Positions 1-7,958 are shown, counted from the stretch's first letter. The stretch is 43,996 nt of DNA from Actibacterium sp. MT2.3-13A (GCF_018139985.1 NZ_JAGSOU010000023.1:1-43996); one strand, 5' to 3'. Notes: generated from the sequence alone by a model not told the origin. Translations and numbers: made by a program.

Positions 1-96
1 CTGGAGATCAAGGCCCTGCTGGAGGGCTACGGGCTGCGCGAGGGCGCCAATTCCGACCCCGCGGAATATGTGGTCGAGAAGGCCTTCGTGGACTGA
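1..96 (+). CDS. C-terminal fragment of an unidentified protein
   Basis: An open frame enters from the left edge in frame 1 and ends with TGA at 94-96, giving the last 31 residues of a protein that finishes ...EYVVEKAFVD. The start lies outside the window. The fragment is short, mixed-charge and soluble-looking, and I do not recognise the family. It runs in the same direction as the tRNA gene that follows. Confidence 0.6.
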   Translation: MEIKALLEGYGLREGANSDPAEYVVEKAFVD

Positions 97-130
97 GGCG
101 GGGCGTGCCGCGGAGGCCCGGCGCGCGGGG

Positions 131-144
131 CCGGGAATTCCCGG
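131..144. terminator. Perfect palindrome after the first gene, possible terminator
   Basis: CCGGGAATTCCCGG is a perfect 14-base palindrome that can fold as a 5-bp stem with an AATT loop, followed by AAAAT. It sits 35 bases after the stop at 96 and just ahead of the tRNA promoter, so a terminator separating the two units is plausible. The stem is short and there is no long T run, so the call is weak. Confidence 0.3.
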
Positions 145-163
145 AAAATGCGCGATTTCTCTC

Positions 164-192
164 TTGACGCTCCGCGCCCCCTCCCCTAAATC
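164..192 (+). promoter_or_regulatory. Sigma70-type promoter of the tRNA-Met gene
   Basis: A -35 box TTGACG (164-169) is followed by 17 bases and then TAAATC (187-192) as the -10 box. This places a transcription start a few bases upstream of the mature tRNA 5' end at 205. The -35 matches the consensus in 5 of 6 positions. Confidence 0.55.
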
Positions 193-204
193 CCCTCGCA
201 CCGT

Positions 205-281
205 GGCGGAGTAGCTCAGTTGGTTAGAGCAGCGGAATCATAATCCGCGTGTCGGGGGTTCAAGTCCCTCCTCCGCTACCA
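205..281 (+). tRNA. tRNA-Met (anticodon CAT)
   Basis: The 77-base gene folds as a full cloverleaf. The acceptor arm GGCGGAG pairs with CTCCGCT (with one G-T pair at the end), the D stem is GCTC/GAGC, and the anticodon stem is GCGGA/TCCGC. The seven-base loop ATCATAA places CAT at 239-241. The T loop is TTCAAGT, and CCA is encoded at 279-281. CAT with this general sequence fits elongator methionine tRNA of alphaproteobacteria. An isoleucine tRNA with a modified CAT anticodon cannot be formally excluded from sequence alone. The integrase remnant directly downstream makes this gene a likely former attachment site. Confidence 0.93.
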
Positions 282-426
282 AAACAATCCCACCAGCGCG
301 AAGAACTGCATGCAGTCATCCATGGCATGGGTGTGCCACGCCGCCCCGACATTTCGTCGCTCTTTCGGCAGATCCCTTGGGCTGGGCGCGTGCTCCAGCT
401 TCAGACTCAACAAGCTGACGGGATAA

Positions 427-642
427 GGGGCCACCCCTAACCCGACGTTCAGCTTCCGCGCGCTCCGGCATGGCGCAGCCGCGCCCTTCATCGGGCAGAG
501 TTGGCCTCCGAAGAAGATTCAGGCACTGCTCGGGCACTCCTCGATCAACATGACCATGGATGTCTAGGGCCATCTCTTCGAGAGCCCGGAAGCGGACGCT
601 CAGTTGTTCGCTCAGGTGGAGGGAACGCCGCTGGCCGCCTGA
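427..642 (+). pseudogene. Tyrosine recombinase (phage-type integrase) C-terminal remnant
   Basis: Reading in the frame of 427-642 gives the end of a XerC/lambda-type integrase: FRALRHGAAAPFIGQ (the box II arginine region), then KKIQALLGHSS (the LLGH box), then MTMDV, a stop, and GHLFESPEA, ending with TGA at 640-642. In intact relatives the MxxDxY-GHLF segment carries the catalytic tyrosine. Here that codon is TAG (565-567). A second in-frame stop, TAA at 424-426, and no recognisable N-terminal part show that the gene is dead and truncated. The first His of the HxxR motif also appears to be Arg (RALR). It lies 145 bases after tRNA-Met in the same orientation, the usual place for an integrase of a tRNA-inserted island. 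Confidence 0.8.
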
Positions 643-823
643 CGAATTCTGAACTCTAGGGTTGAGAAAGTCATGAGCTTTGGCGAGAAAGAAGAAACAG
701 CCAAAGCGAACTTTGCCCCGCATTCGTGTCCCAAGGACAATGTTAAAGCTCTTACTCCGTGAGATGGCCCCGGAATGTGGTCGCTGGGTCGTACACGCGA
801 ACTGAAGGTGCCGATAGCGACAA
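643..823. other. Non-coding stretch between integrase remnant and molybdenum hydroxylase operon
   Basis: No credible gene is visible in these 181 bases. The composition is noticeably more AT-rich than the rest of the window, for example around 650-720 with GAATTCTGAACTCTAG and runs such as AGAAAGAAGAAACAG, consistent with leftover foreign DNA. The promoter of the downstream operon must lie here or in the integrase remnant, but I see no convincing -35/-10 pair. Confidence 0.4.
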
Positions 824-1690
824 ATGCAGTATCTATCTCCAACCACCATCGAAGAGGCCGTCGGCTTGCTGAGCGCACAGACCGGCGACTGTAGAATTCT
901 GGCCGGGGGAACGGACCTTCTGGTTCAGTTGCGTTCAGGTCAGACCGAACCGGAGACCATCCTCGATATCAAGCGGATCGACGACCTTCGTCAGATCAGC
1001 CGTGAAGATGGGGGATGGCGCATCGGCGCGGCGGTTTCAGGTGCGGAAATGGGCGAGCATGCGGCGCTTGCCACCGACTGGCCCGGCGTGGTTGAGGCCG
1101 TCAATCTGATCGGTTCGACGCAGATCCAGGGGCGGGCGACGCTGGCAGGGAACCTTTGCAATGCTTCTCCGTCCGCCGACAGCGTGCCCGCCATGGTCGC
1201 CGCCGGCGCGGTGGCCCGGGTCGTCGGCCCGGACGGGAGCCGCGACGTTCCCGTTCTCGACATCCCGACAGGCCCAGGGCGGACCTCCCTGGCGCGGGAC
1301 GAGTTTATTGCCTCGATCTTCCTGCCCGCCCGCGCCGAACGATCCGCGGATGCCTACCTGCGCTTCATTCCGCGCACGGAGATGGACATCGCGGTTGTCG
1401 GTTGCGGTGTCTTCTTGAAGCTTGGCGAAGACGGGACCTGCACCGATGCGCGCGTGGCGCTTGGGGCCGTGGCTCCCAAGGTGCTGCTGGTTGAAGACGC
1501 GGCCCGGGCGTTGATCGGCACATCGCTTGATGACGCGGCGCTTCAGGCGTTGGCCAGCGCCTGTTCAGCCGCCGCCAAGCCGATTTCCGACAAACGCGGC
1601 ACGGCCGAATTCCGCGTCCATGTGAGCGGCGTGCTGGCCCGCCGGGCTGCCCTGATCGCAAAGAACCGCGCGGGAGGTGCGGCACAATGA
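824..1690 (+). CDS. Molybdenum hydroxylase FAD-binding subunit (CoxM/CutM family), operon 1
   Basis: This 288-residue protein has the length and layout of the medium subunit of xanthine dehydrogenase/CO dehydrogenase-family enzymes. It binds FAD and passes electrons from the 2Fe-2S subunit to the acceptor in the cytoplasm. The FAD loops are visible as ILAGGTDLLVQLR (near residue 25) and TLAGNLCNASPSADS (near residue 105), followed by a CoxM-type C-terminal domain. The ATG at 824 is preceded by GAAGGTG at about 804-810, a weak and distant ribosome site. It overlaps the next gene by 4 bases (ATGA), so translational coupling is likely. Family assignment is firm; the substrate is unknown. Confidence 0.92.
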   Translation: MQYLSPTTIEEAVGLLSAQTGDCRILAGGTDLLVQLRSGQTEPETILDIKRIDDLRQISREDGGWRIGAAVSGAEMGEHAALATDWPGVVEAVNLIGSTQIQGRATLAGNLCNASPSADSVPAMVAAGAVARVVGPDGSRDVPVLDIPTGPGRTSLARDEFIASIFLPARAERSADAYLRFIPRTEMDIAVVGCGVFLKLGEDGTCTDARVALGAVAPKVLLVEDAARALIGTSLDDAALQALASACSAAAKPISDKRGTAEFRVHVSGVLARRAALIAKNRAGGAAQ

Positions 1691-2166
1691 GCAAGATACA
1701 CGTGACGACCACCGTCAACGGCGATCCTGTTGAGTTTCTCTGCGAGGCCAGTGAATCCCTGCTCGATGTCCTGCGCGACCGGCTCTCGTTGACCGGCTCG
1801 AAGGAGGGTTGCGGCACAGGTGACTGCGGGGCCTGCTCGGTTACCGTCGGCGGCCGACTCGTCTGTTCCTGCCTGGTTCTGGGGGCCGAGGTCGAGGGGC
1901 GCTCCGTCGAGACGATCGAGGGCATGGCCGAGGGTGAAACCCTTCACCCTTTGCAGCGCATGTTCATCAAGCATGCCGCCCTGCAATGCGGCATCTGCAC
2001 GCCGGGCATTCTCGTGGCGGCCAAGTCCCTTCTCGAACGGAACCCGGACCCGACCGAAGAGGAGGTCCGTTACTGGCTTGCCGGAAACCTGTGCCGCTGC
2101 ACAGGATATGACAAGATCATCCGCGCCGTGCTCGCCGCAGCGGCGGAAATGCGGGAGGCATCGTGA
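1687..2166 (+). CDS. Molybdenum hydroxylase 2Fe-2S subunit (CoxS/CutS family), operon 1
   Basis: A 159-residue small subunit carrying two [2Fe-2S] clusters. The plant-ferredoxin-type cluster has C42, C47, C50 and C62 (EGCGTGDCGAC...CSC). The second, helical-domain cluster has C101, C104, C136 and C138 (QCGICTPG and CRCTGY). All eight ligands are present, so the electron path from the molybdenum site to FAD should be intact. The gene overlaps both neighbours by a few bases, as expected for a three-subunit complex made at fixed stoichiometry. There is no signal peptide, so the enzyme is cytoplasmic. Confidence 0.95.
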   Translation: MSKIHVTTTVNGDPVEFLCEASESLLDVLRDRLSLTGSKEGCGTGDCGACSVTVGGRLVCSCLVLGAEVEGRSVETIEGMAEGETLHPLQRMFIKHAALQCGICTPGILVAAKSLLERNPDPTEEEVRYWLAGNLCRCTGYDKIIRAVLAAAAEMREAS

Positions 2167-4415
2167 TGGCGCTCGGCAGCAAACGGGACACCAGCAAGCG
2201 CGACTTCAAGATTGTCGGCACCAGGCCGCTCCGACCCGACGGCATCGACAAGGTCACGGGCCGCGCCCGTTACGGCGCGGACATGTCGGCCCCCGGCATG
2301 CTGGTGGGCCTGGTCCTGCGTAGCCCCCATGCCCACGCCCGCATCAAATCAATCGACACGTCCAGGGCCGAGGCGCTGACCGGCGTGCACGCCGTCGTCA
2401 CGCGGGCCGATTTCGGCGACGTGGAGGATGCGGCCACCGCGGACACGCTGGACAATTGCATGGCGGGGGCCAAGGCGCTCTACGATGGCCATGCCGTTGC
2501 CGCCGTCGCAGCCGCGTCGGACGCCGTCGCCAAACAGGCGCTGAAGCTGATCGAGGTCGAATACGAGCCGCTGCCCCATGTCACCGACGTGGACGAGGCC
2601 ATGGCCCCCGGGGCCCCGGTGCTGCACGAAGGCCGAACGGACGAGACCGTGCCGCAGGGCATGTCGGCCAATGTGATTTCGCGTTGCCAGTTCGGCCACG
2701 GCGACATCGAGGCCGGGTTGGCCAAGGCTGACCGCGTCCTCAAACGCACATACCGGACCGAGGCCACGCACCAGGGGTATATCGAGCCGCACGCGTGCCT
2801 TGCCTCCATGGGCCCCGACGGACAGGCTGATCTGTGGTGCTGCACGCAGGGTCACTACATGGTCCGCAACACCTGCGCCGCGATCCTCGGGCTTGAGCAG
2901 GGGAAGCTGCGCGTGACCGCCTCCGAGATCGGTGGCGGCTTCGGGGGAAAGACCACCGTCTTTCTCGAACCTGTGGCGCTGATGCTCTCCAAGAAGGCGG
3001 GGCGCCCCGTCAAGATGGTCATGACGCGCTCTGAGGTTCTGCGCGCCACCGGGCCTACGGCGTCAAGCTCGATCGACGTGCGCATCGGCATGACCAAGGA
3101 CGGCCGCATCACCGCCGGGTTTGCCGAGCTGCGGTATCAGGGAGGCGCTTATCCCGGGTCGCCGGTGAACATGGGGGCCATGTCCGCCTTCGCGCCCTAT
3201 GACCTGGAAAACGTCAGGACCATCGGCTGGGACGTTGTCACCAATCGGCCGAGACAGGCGGCCTACCGCGCCCCCGGCGCGCCGATTGCGGCCTTCGCGG
3301 TCGAGAGTGCGATCGATGAACTCGCCAAGGGGTTCGGCCTTGATCCCCTGGAGGTGCGTCTCAAGAATGCCGCGCGCGAGGGGACCCGGGCGTCATACGG
3401 CCCCACATATCGCGCCATCGGACTTGAGGCGACGCTGCGCACCGCCAAAGACCACCCCCACTGGACTGCGCCGCTCGGACCGAACCAGGGGCGCGGCGTG
3501 GCCTGCGGGTTCTGGTTCAACTTCGGCGGCGACACCTGCGTGAGCCTGAATATCACCCCCGACGGAACGGTGACGCTTACTGAAGGGAACCCGGATATCG
3601 GCGGCTCGCGTGCGTCGATGTCGATGATGGCGGCCGAAGAACTGGGCATTCCCTACGACAAGGTTCGCACGGTGATCGCCGATACCGGATCGCTGGGGCA
3701 GAACGAGGTGACCGATGGCAGCCGCGTGACCTTCGCAGTGGGCCTCGCCACGATCGAGGCCGCTCGTGCCGCCAAGCGCGAGATGTGCAGGCGGGCGGCG
3801 AAAGTGTGGGGCATCGACGAGGAGGCCGTTGTCTGGGAGGACGGCGCTGCCAAGCCGTCAGGCCCGAATGCGGGAGAGTTCCCGCCGATGACGCTCGAGG
3901 AGATCGCGGCCATCGCCTCGAATACCGGCGGACCCATTGCAGGGCATTTCGAGGTCAACGCCGAGGGCGCCGGCGTCAGCTTTGCCACCCACATGGTGGA
4001 CACCGAGGTGGATCCGGAAACCGGCGCGGTGAGGGTCCTCCGCTACACCGTCTTCCAGGACGCGGGCAAGGCCGTCCACCCCGACTATGTCGAAGGCCAG
4101 TTCCAGGGCGGTGCTGCGCAGGGGATCGGCTGGGCGCTCAACGAGGAATACATTTACGGAGAGGACGGCACCCTTCAGAACCCCGGCTTCCTGGACTACC
4201 GTATCCCGGTCGCTTCCGATCTGCCGATGATCGATACGGTGATCCTGGAGATTCCCAACCCCGGTCACCCGTATGGCGTTCGCGGCGTGGGTGAGACCTC
4301 GATCGTGCCGCCGCTTGCGGCGGTTGCCAACTCGGTGTCGGATGCCTCGGGAGTGCGCTTGACCGACCTGCCGTTGTCGCCGCCGAAGGTGCTCGCGGCG
4401 ATCCAATCGAGGTAG
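2166..4415 (+). CDS. Molybdenum hydroxylase large (molybdopterin) subunit, operon 1
   Basis: About 749 residues, the usual size for the catalytic subunit of the xanthine oxidase family. I start at ATG 2166, which overlaps the upstream TGA; a GTG at 2163 is an equivalent alternative. Visible cofactor motifs are TQGHYMVRN (Gln loop, near 235), GGGFGGK (near 256), AAYRAPGAP (active-site loop, near 366) and GVRGVGE near the C-terminus (about 706), which supplies the catalytic glutamate. The active-site loop lacks the CSFR sequence of true (form I) CO dehydrogenases, so CO oxidation is unlikely. Hydroxylation of a carbon in an aldehyde or N-heterocycle is the family reaction. No xdhC- or coxDEF-like maturation gene is nearby. 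Confidence 0.92.
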   Translation: MALGSKRDTSKRDFKIVGTRPLRPDGIDKVTGRARYGADMSAPGMLVGLVLRSPHAHARIKSIDTSRAEALTGVHAVVTRADFGDVEDAATADTLDNCMAGAKALYDGHAVAAVAAASDAVAKQALKLIEVEYEPLPHVTDVDEAMAPGAPVLHEGRTDETVPQGMSANVISRCQFGHGDIEAGLAKADRVLKRTYRTEATHQGYIEPHACLASMGPDGQADLWCCTQGHYMVRNTCAAILGLEQGKLRVTASEIGGGFGGKTTVFLEPVALMLSKKAGRPVKMVMTRSEVLRATGPTASSSIDVRIGMTKDGRITAGFAELRYQGGAYPGSPVNMGAMSAFAPYDLENVRTIGWDVVTNRPRQAAYRAPGAPIAAFAVESAIDELAKGFGLDPLEVRLKNAAREGTRASYGPTYRAIGLEATLRTAKDHPHWTAPLGPNQGRGVACGFWFNFGGDTCVSLNITPDGTVTLTEGNPDIGGSRASMSMMAAEELGIPYDKVRTVIADTGSLGQNEVTDGSRVTFAVGLATIEAARAAKREMCRRAAKVWGIDEEAVVWEDGAAKPSGPNAGEFPPMTLEEIAAIASNTGGPIAGHFEVNAEGAGVSFATHMVDTEVDPETGAVRVLRYTVFQDAGKAVHPDYVEGQFQGGAAQGIGWALNEEYIYGEDGTLQNPGFLDYRIPVASDLPMIDTVILEIPNPGHPYGVRGVGETSIVPPLAAVANSVSDASGVRLTDLPLSPPKVLAAIQSR

Positions 4416-4431
4416 CAGAGGCGCGAAACCG

Positions 4432-4677
4432 ATGGTTCAGGTCCGGCTCTGGGGATCGCTTGCCTCTGCCATCGGTGACCAGACCGAGGTGGAGATCGAG
4501 GCGGGTACACTGGGAGAGTTGCTGGAAGGTCTGGCCGAGCGCTATCCGGCCCTCCGGCCGCAGCTCGACAGGGGCGTATCCGTCGCGATCGACGGACTCC
4601 TGTATAACGACAGCTGGTTCACGCCGATCAAGGAAGACAGCGAGGTCGTGCTGTTGGCCCGGTTGGAGGGGGGATAG
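4432..4677 (+). CDS. MoaD/ThiS-like ubiquitin-fold sulfur carrier
   Basis: An 81-residue protein that starts MVQVRLWGSLA and ends LARLEGG. The small beta-grasp size, the VRLWGSLA-type first strand and above all the C-terminal Gly-Gly (encoded just before TAG 4675-4677) match MoaD/ThiS sulfur carriers. In these, the terminal glycine is adenylated by a MoeB/ThiF-type enzyme and turned into a thiocarboxylate. It lies 16 bases after the large molybdenum subunit, probably in the same transcript, behind an AGAGG ribosome site. No MoaE or E1-like partner gene is in the window. It may supply dithiolene sulfur for the pterin cofactor or serve a dedicated thiolation reaction; the first is more likely by context. 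Confidence 0.8.
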   Translation: MVQVRLWGSLASAIGDQTEVEIEAGTLGELLEGLAERYPALRPQLDRGVSVAIDGLLYNDSWFTPIKEDSEVVLLARLEGG

Positions 4678-4809
4678 CGGGTAATTTGTTTCGATACCGG
4701 GACGCCCTGGCCGGAAGGGCACCGTCCGTCGAAAAGTTCTTCAGAGCTGAGACCGTTTCTTTCCTGTGGGTTCGTGGCGCGTTTCGAAGCGTTTCGCCCA
4801 TAAAAAGGG

Positions 4810-4901
4810 CGCACTTGAAGTGCGACGCACGCCCACGGGGACAATATGTCGATAAATTGTCGCTTTACTTCCGAAAGCGGGTTATACGTCGCCAAACGAC
4901 G
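4810..4901 (+). promoter_or_regulatory. Cluster of four dyads upstream of pcp
   Basis: Four inverted repeats lie in about 90 bases before the peptidase gene: CGCACTT-G-AAGTGCG (4810-4824), GACAAT/ATTGTC (4840-4845 and 4856-4861), CGCTTT/AAAGCG (4861-4866 and 4874-4879), and CGTCG-CCAAA-CGACG (4887-4901). The 255-base gap between 4677 and 4933 is by far the largest within 824-9625, so a separate promoter with operator sites or a structured leader is plausible. No clear rho-independent terminator or known riboswitch fold was recognised. Confidence 0.4.
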
Positions 4902-4932
4902 ACAAGCGGATTGCGCGGCGCGGGGGCGAAGA

Positions 4933-5589
4933 ATGATCTTGGTGACTGGCTTCGAGAGCTATGGAGGGCGCGCAGTGAATCCGGCGGAAATGGTCGCGCG
5001 CGCGCTGGATGGCAGCCGCATCGGCGGCGCGGAGGTCAAGGGCGTCACCCTGCCTGTAGACTACGCAGCCATGCGTGAATCCGTGCCGCGGCTATTGGAT
5101 GAATTGCGCCCGAGAGCAGTTGTTTCCCTGGGGCTTTGGCCGGGCGAGGCAATGATCCGGCTGGAGCGTGTTGCGCTGAACCATGCAGCGTTCGAGATCG
5201 CCGACAACACCGGCCTGCTGCTGGAGGAGACGATAGACCCGGAAGCCCCGGCGGCCTTCAGGGCCACCCTTCCGGTCGAGAAGATCTGCGCCGGTCTCCG
5301 CAAGCGCGGCATTCCCAGCCGGATTTCCGAAACCGCTGGGACCTTTCTGTGCAACGCCCTGATGTTCACGGTGATTGAACGGTGTCATCGGGCCGGAGGC
5401 GAGACCGCCTGCGGTTTCATCCACCTGCCGTATCTGCCCGAGCAAGTAGCGCAGTTGCTTGACGATCTTGCGGCCGAAGGCCAACTCGAACTGCACCAGC
5501 GTGCTGATCTCGCGTCCATGGCACCCGAGATGATGATCGAGGCGGTTCGCTTCGCGATCGCCGCGACGCTCGACGGAATGGGGCAATGA
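4933..5589 (+). CDS. pcp: Pyroglutamyl-peptidase I (peptidase family C15)
   Basis: The 218-residue product begins MILVTGFESYGG, the classic opening of cysteine peptidases that remove N-terminal pyroglutamate. The catalytic set is present: Glu78 in PGEAMIRLERVALN, Cys140 in AGTFLCNALMF and His164 in GFIHLPYLPEQ. Length equals the family norm (about 215). I prefer ATG 4933 over the in-frame ATG at 4846, because the 29 extra residues do not resemble the family and would place the dyads in coding sequence. The gene overlaps the following ABC ATPase by 4 bases, linking peptide or lactam hydrolysis to import. In this setting the true substrate may be a small lactam or amide rather than a peptide; that is inference. 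Confidence 0.88.
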   Translation: MILVTGFESYGGRAVNPAEMVARALDGSRIGGAEVKGVTLPVDYAAMRESVPRLLDELRPRAVVSLGLWPGEAMIRLERVALNHAAFEIADNTGLLLEETIDPEAPAAFRATLPVEKICAGLRKRGIPSRISETAGTFLCNALMFTVIERCHRAGGETACGFIHLPYLPEQVAQLLDDLAAEGQLELHQRADLASMAPEMMIEAVRFAIAATLDGMGQ

Positions 5590-6647
5590 ACGACACGATC
5601 CTTTCCCTGCGCGGCGTCAACAAGCGATACGGCAAGACTGTCCCGGCCGACGATTTCTCGATCGACATCGAGCGAGGCGAATTCTTCACCATGCTGGGGC
5701 CCAGCGGCTCGGGGAAATCCACCATCCTGCGGATGATCGCGGGTCTGGAACAGCCCGACTCGGGGCAAATCCTGTTCGAAGGTCGCGACCTGACCCATGC
5801 GCCGCCTTGGGAGCGGCAACTGGGTATGGTATTTCAGCAATACGCGATCTTTCCGCATATGAACGTCCAGGGGAATGTCGCCTACGGGTTGCGGCGCAGC
5901 GGGCTGTCGAAAACGGAGATCGACGCGCGGGTCGAGGAACTGCTCGATCTCGTCGGCCTGTCCGGCTTCGCGCCTCGGCGCGTCGCTCAGCTCAGCGGCG
6001 GTGAGCAGCAGCGCGTGGCAATCGCGCGCGCGCTGGCTCCGCGCCCGGCCATCCTGCTGCTGGACGAGCCCCTTTCTGCACTGGACGAGAAGATCCGTCG
6101 CGAGATGCAGGCCGAACTGCGCGCGATCCAGCAGCGCACGGGCACCACTTTCATCTATGTCACTCATGACCAAGAAGAAGCGCTTACCATGAGCGACCGG
6201 ATCGCCGTGCTGAATGCTGGACGTTATGTTCAATGCGACCGGCCCGAGGCGATCTTCAAGCGGCCACGCACGCCGTTCGTGGCGCGTTTCTTTCGTGGCT
6301 GCAACGTGCTGGAGGCCGATCTCGCACCCGAGGGCGCGGCGGTTCTGGCCAGGCTGGCAGGTATCACGCTGCGCGTGCCGGGGCAGATCGACGCCCCGCG
6401 CAAAGGCCATCTGGCGATCCGGGGTGAAACCATACTTTTGGGTGAAGAAGCCGCGGCGGGCGACCTGCAACTCAGCGCGCATTTGGACAGCGTCACCTAT
6501 CGCGGGCTTTACAGCAGCTATGCGCTGCGGCTGGCCGATGGCCAAGCACTTGCTGCCACACATTCACAGCAGCCGGAACTGACCGAAGGCGTGGAGGTCG
6601 CCATTGGGTTGCGTGCAGCGGATGTGGTGGTGCTTGACGAGGAATGA
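5586..6647 (+). CDS. ABC transporter ATP-binding protein (PotA/spermidine-putrescine type)
   Basis: 353 residues, the energising subunit of an importer. The nucleotide-binding domain shows Walker A GPSGSGKST (38-46), the Q-loop in MVFQQYAIFPH, the signature LSGGEQQ, Walker B ILLLDEP with LSALDEK, and the switch histidine in YVTHDQEEA. A C-terminal extension of about 110 residues fits the TOBE regulatory domain of PotA/FbpC-like ATPases. It is translationally coupled to pcp (ATGA overlap). The binding-protein gene follows after 74 bases. Its family handles polyamines, opines, iron or small organic anions, so the substrate cannot be read from the sequence. Confidence 0.93.
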   Translation: MNDTILSLRGVNKRYGKTVPADDFSIDIERGEFFTMLGPSGSGKSTILRMIAGLEQPDSGQILFEGRDLTHAPPWERQLGMVFQQYAIFPHMNVQGNVAYGLRRSGLSKTEIDARVEELLDLVGLSGFAPRRVAQLSGGEQQRVAIARALAPRPAILLLDEPLSALDEKIRREMQAELRAIQQRTGTTFIYVTHDQEEALTMSDRIAVLNAGRYVQCDRPEAIFKRPRTPFVARFFRGCNVLEADLAPEGAAVLARLAGITLRVPGQIDAPRKGHLAIRGETILLGEEAAAGDLQLSAHLDSVTYRGLYSSYALRLADGQALAATHSQQPELTEGVEVAIGLRAADVVVLDEE

Positions 6648-6721
6648 GGCCGCAAGGCCGGAGACTTCATAACGACAGAGGGCGGAGAAAATCGCCTCAT
6701 TTAACAACAACAAGGAGAGAT

Positions 6722-7915
6722 ATGATGTCGGAACCTGACAAGTATTCAAATCAATTCGGACGCCGCGCTTTTCTGCGGGGCACGGCGGCGATCGGTGGCG
6801 CAGGCCTGATGGCGCCGCTGCTGGGCGGCCGCGCATTGGCGGCGGGCGGTCTGACCGTGACACTGGCCGATATCGGCGTCGGCGACCCCGGCGGCGACTG
6901 GAGCAAGTTCGCCGAGGCCACCGGCAATGCGGTGAACCTCGTGGCCATGGGCAACGCGCCCTCGGCGGTGATCAACCAGCTGCTGGCCGGCGGCGGGCTC
7001 AAGACCTTCGACATCGTCAACATCGTCGGTGGCATGCAGAAGCCGCTGGCCGAGGCCGACCTGATTGCCGAGATCGACACCGCACGCCTGCCCAACTGGG
7101 AGCGCAACAGCTACATCAACCAGTATCTCGCCCCCGGCACCCCGGGTTTCGACTTCATCGGCTATGACGGCAAGACCTACGGCGTGCCGACGGTTCTGCA
7201 GGCCGACAGCTTCGCCTATCTGCCCGACATCACGGGCGAGCTCGACAGCTATGGCGCGCTGTTCGATCCCAAGTTCCGCGGATATGTCTCGCTCGAGGAC
7301 AACTACACCACCGCGGGTCAGAAGACGGCCCTCTACCTCAAGGCCAACGGCCTGGCCGAGATCGAGGACCCCGCCGACATGACACCGGGCGAACTGAAGA
7401 CGGTGATCGACTTCCTGATCGAGAAGAAGAAGGAAGGCCAGTTCCGCGTCATCTGGTCGAGCTTCGAACAGGCAGTGTCGCTGCTGGTCAGCGAAGAGGT
7501 CCACGTCATGGACTGCTGGGAGCCGATGGTCTTCGTCGCCAACGCCCAGGGCAAGAACGTGAAATACGCCGCCCCGCGCGAAGGCTACCTGCTGTGGGCC
7601 ATGGCCGCCTACCTGGTCAACAACCCGGACCGCAGCGCAGAGCAGACCGAGGCCGCCTATCAGCTGCTCGATTTCATGCTTGGGCCCTGGTACGGCGCCA
7701 CGATCACCGGTCTGCGTGGCTACATGACCAACCCGATGGCGCCGGAGTACGCCGCGGCCCACCCCGACGAGTTCCCGGCTGACGCCGCGGCCCGGATTGC
7801 CGCCATCGACAAGGGCGTGCAGGACAAGTTCGCGGTGGGTGGCACCTGGCAGAACCGCTGGCCGACCGAGGTCGACCTCTACGAAGAGGAATGGCAGCGC
7901 TTCAAGGCCGCTTGA
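6722..7915 (+). CDS. ABC transporter substrate-binding protein (PotD-like) with Tat signal
   Basis: 397 residues from ATG 6722, chosen because AAGGAGAG lies 5-8 bases upstream; a second ATG at 6725 is equally possible. The N-terminus FGRRAFLRGTAAIGG followed by a hydrophobic stretch and ALAAGG is a twin-arginine signal peptide with an AxA-type cleavage site. The protein is therefore folded in the cytoplasm before export to the periplasm. The mature part resembles extracellular solute-binding family 1/PotD proteins. It is the only component of this importer predicted to leave the cytoplasm. The 43-base gap to the permease lacks a strong hairpin, unlike the TRAP operons in this window. Confidence 0.88.
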   Translation: MMSEPDKYSNQFGRRAFLRGTAAIGGAGLMAPLLGGRALAAGGLTVTLADIGVGDPGGDWSKFAEATGNAVNLVAMGNAPSAVINQLLAGGGLKTFDIVNIVGGMQKPLAEADLIAEIDTARLPNWERNSYINQYLAPGTPGFDFIGYDGKTYGVPTVLQADSFAYLPDITGELDSYGALFDPKFRGYVSLEDNYTTAGQKTALYLKANGLAEIEDPADMTPGELKTVIDFLIEKKKEGQFRVIWSSFEQAVSLLVSEEVHVMDCWEPMVFVANAQGKNVKYAAPREGYLLWAMAAYLVNNPDRSAEQTEAAYQLLDFMLGPWYGATITGLRGYMTNPMAPEYAAAHPDEFPADAAARIAAIDKGVQDKFAVGGTWQNRWPTEVDLYEEEWQRFKAA

Positions 7916-7958
7916 GCCGCGCGCGACACGAGGGGGCGCCAGCAACAGGAGCCGTGAC

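Noticed and set aside
276..491. A 71-residue minus-strand frame over the integrase remnant
   Set aside because: No recognisable domain. The plus-strand recombinase motifs explain the right half of the stretch.
2166..4415. Aerobic carbon monoxide dehydrogenase large subunit
   Set aside because: The active-site loop is AAYRAPGAP rather than the CSFR-containing loop of CO-oxidising enzymes, so only the broader molybdenum hydroxylase family is supported.
4432..5589. A ubiquitin-like conjugation system made of the Gly-Gly protein and the adjacent peptidase
   Set aside because: Family C15 enzymes remove N-terminal pyroglutamate and are not known to process ubiquitin-fold tails. No E1-like gene is present, so the adjacency alone does not support it.
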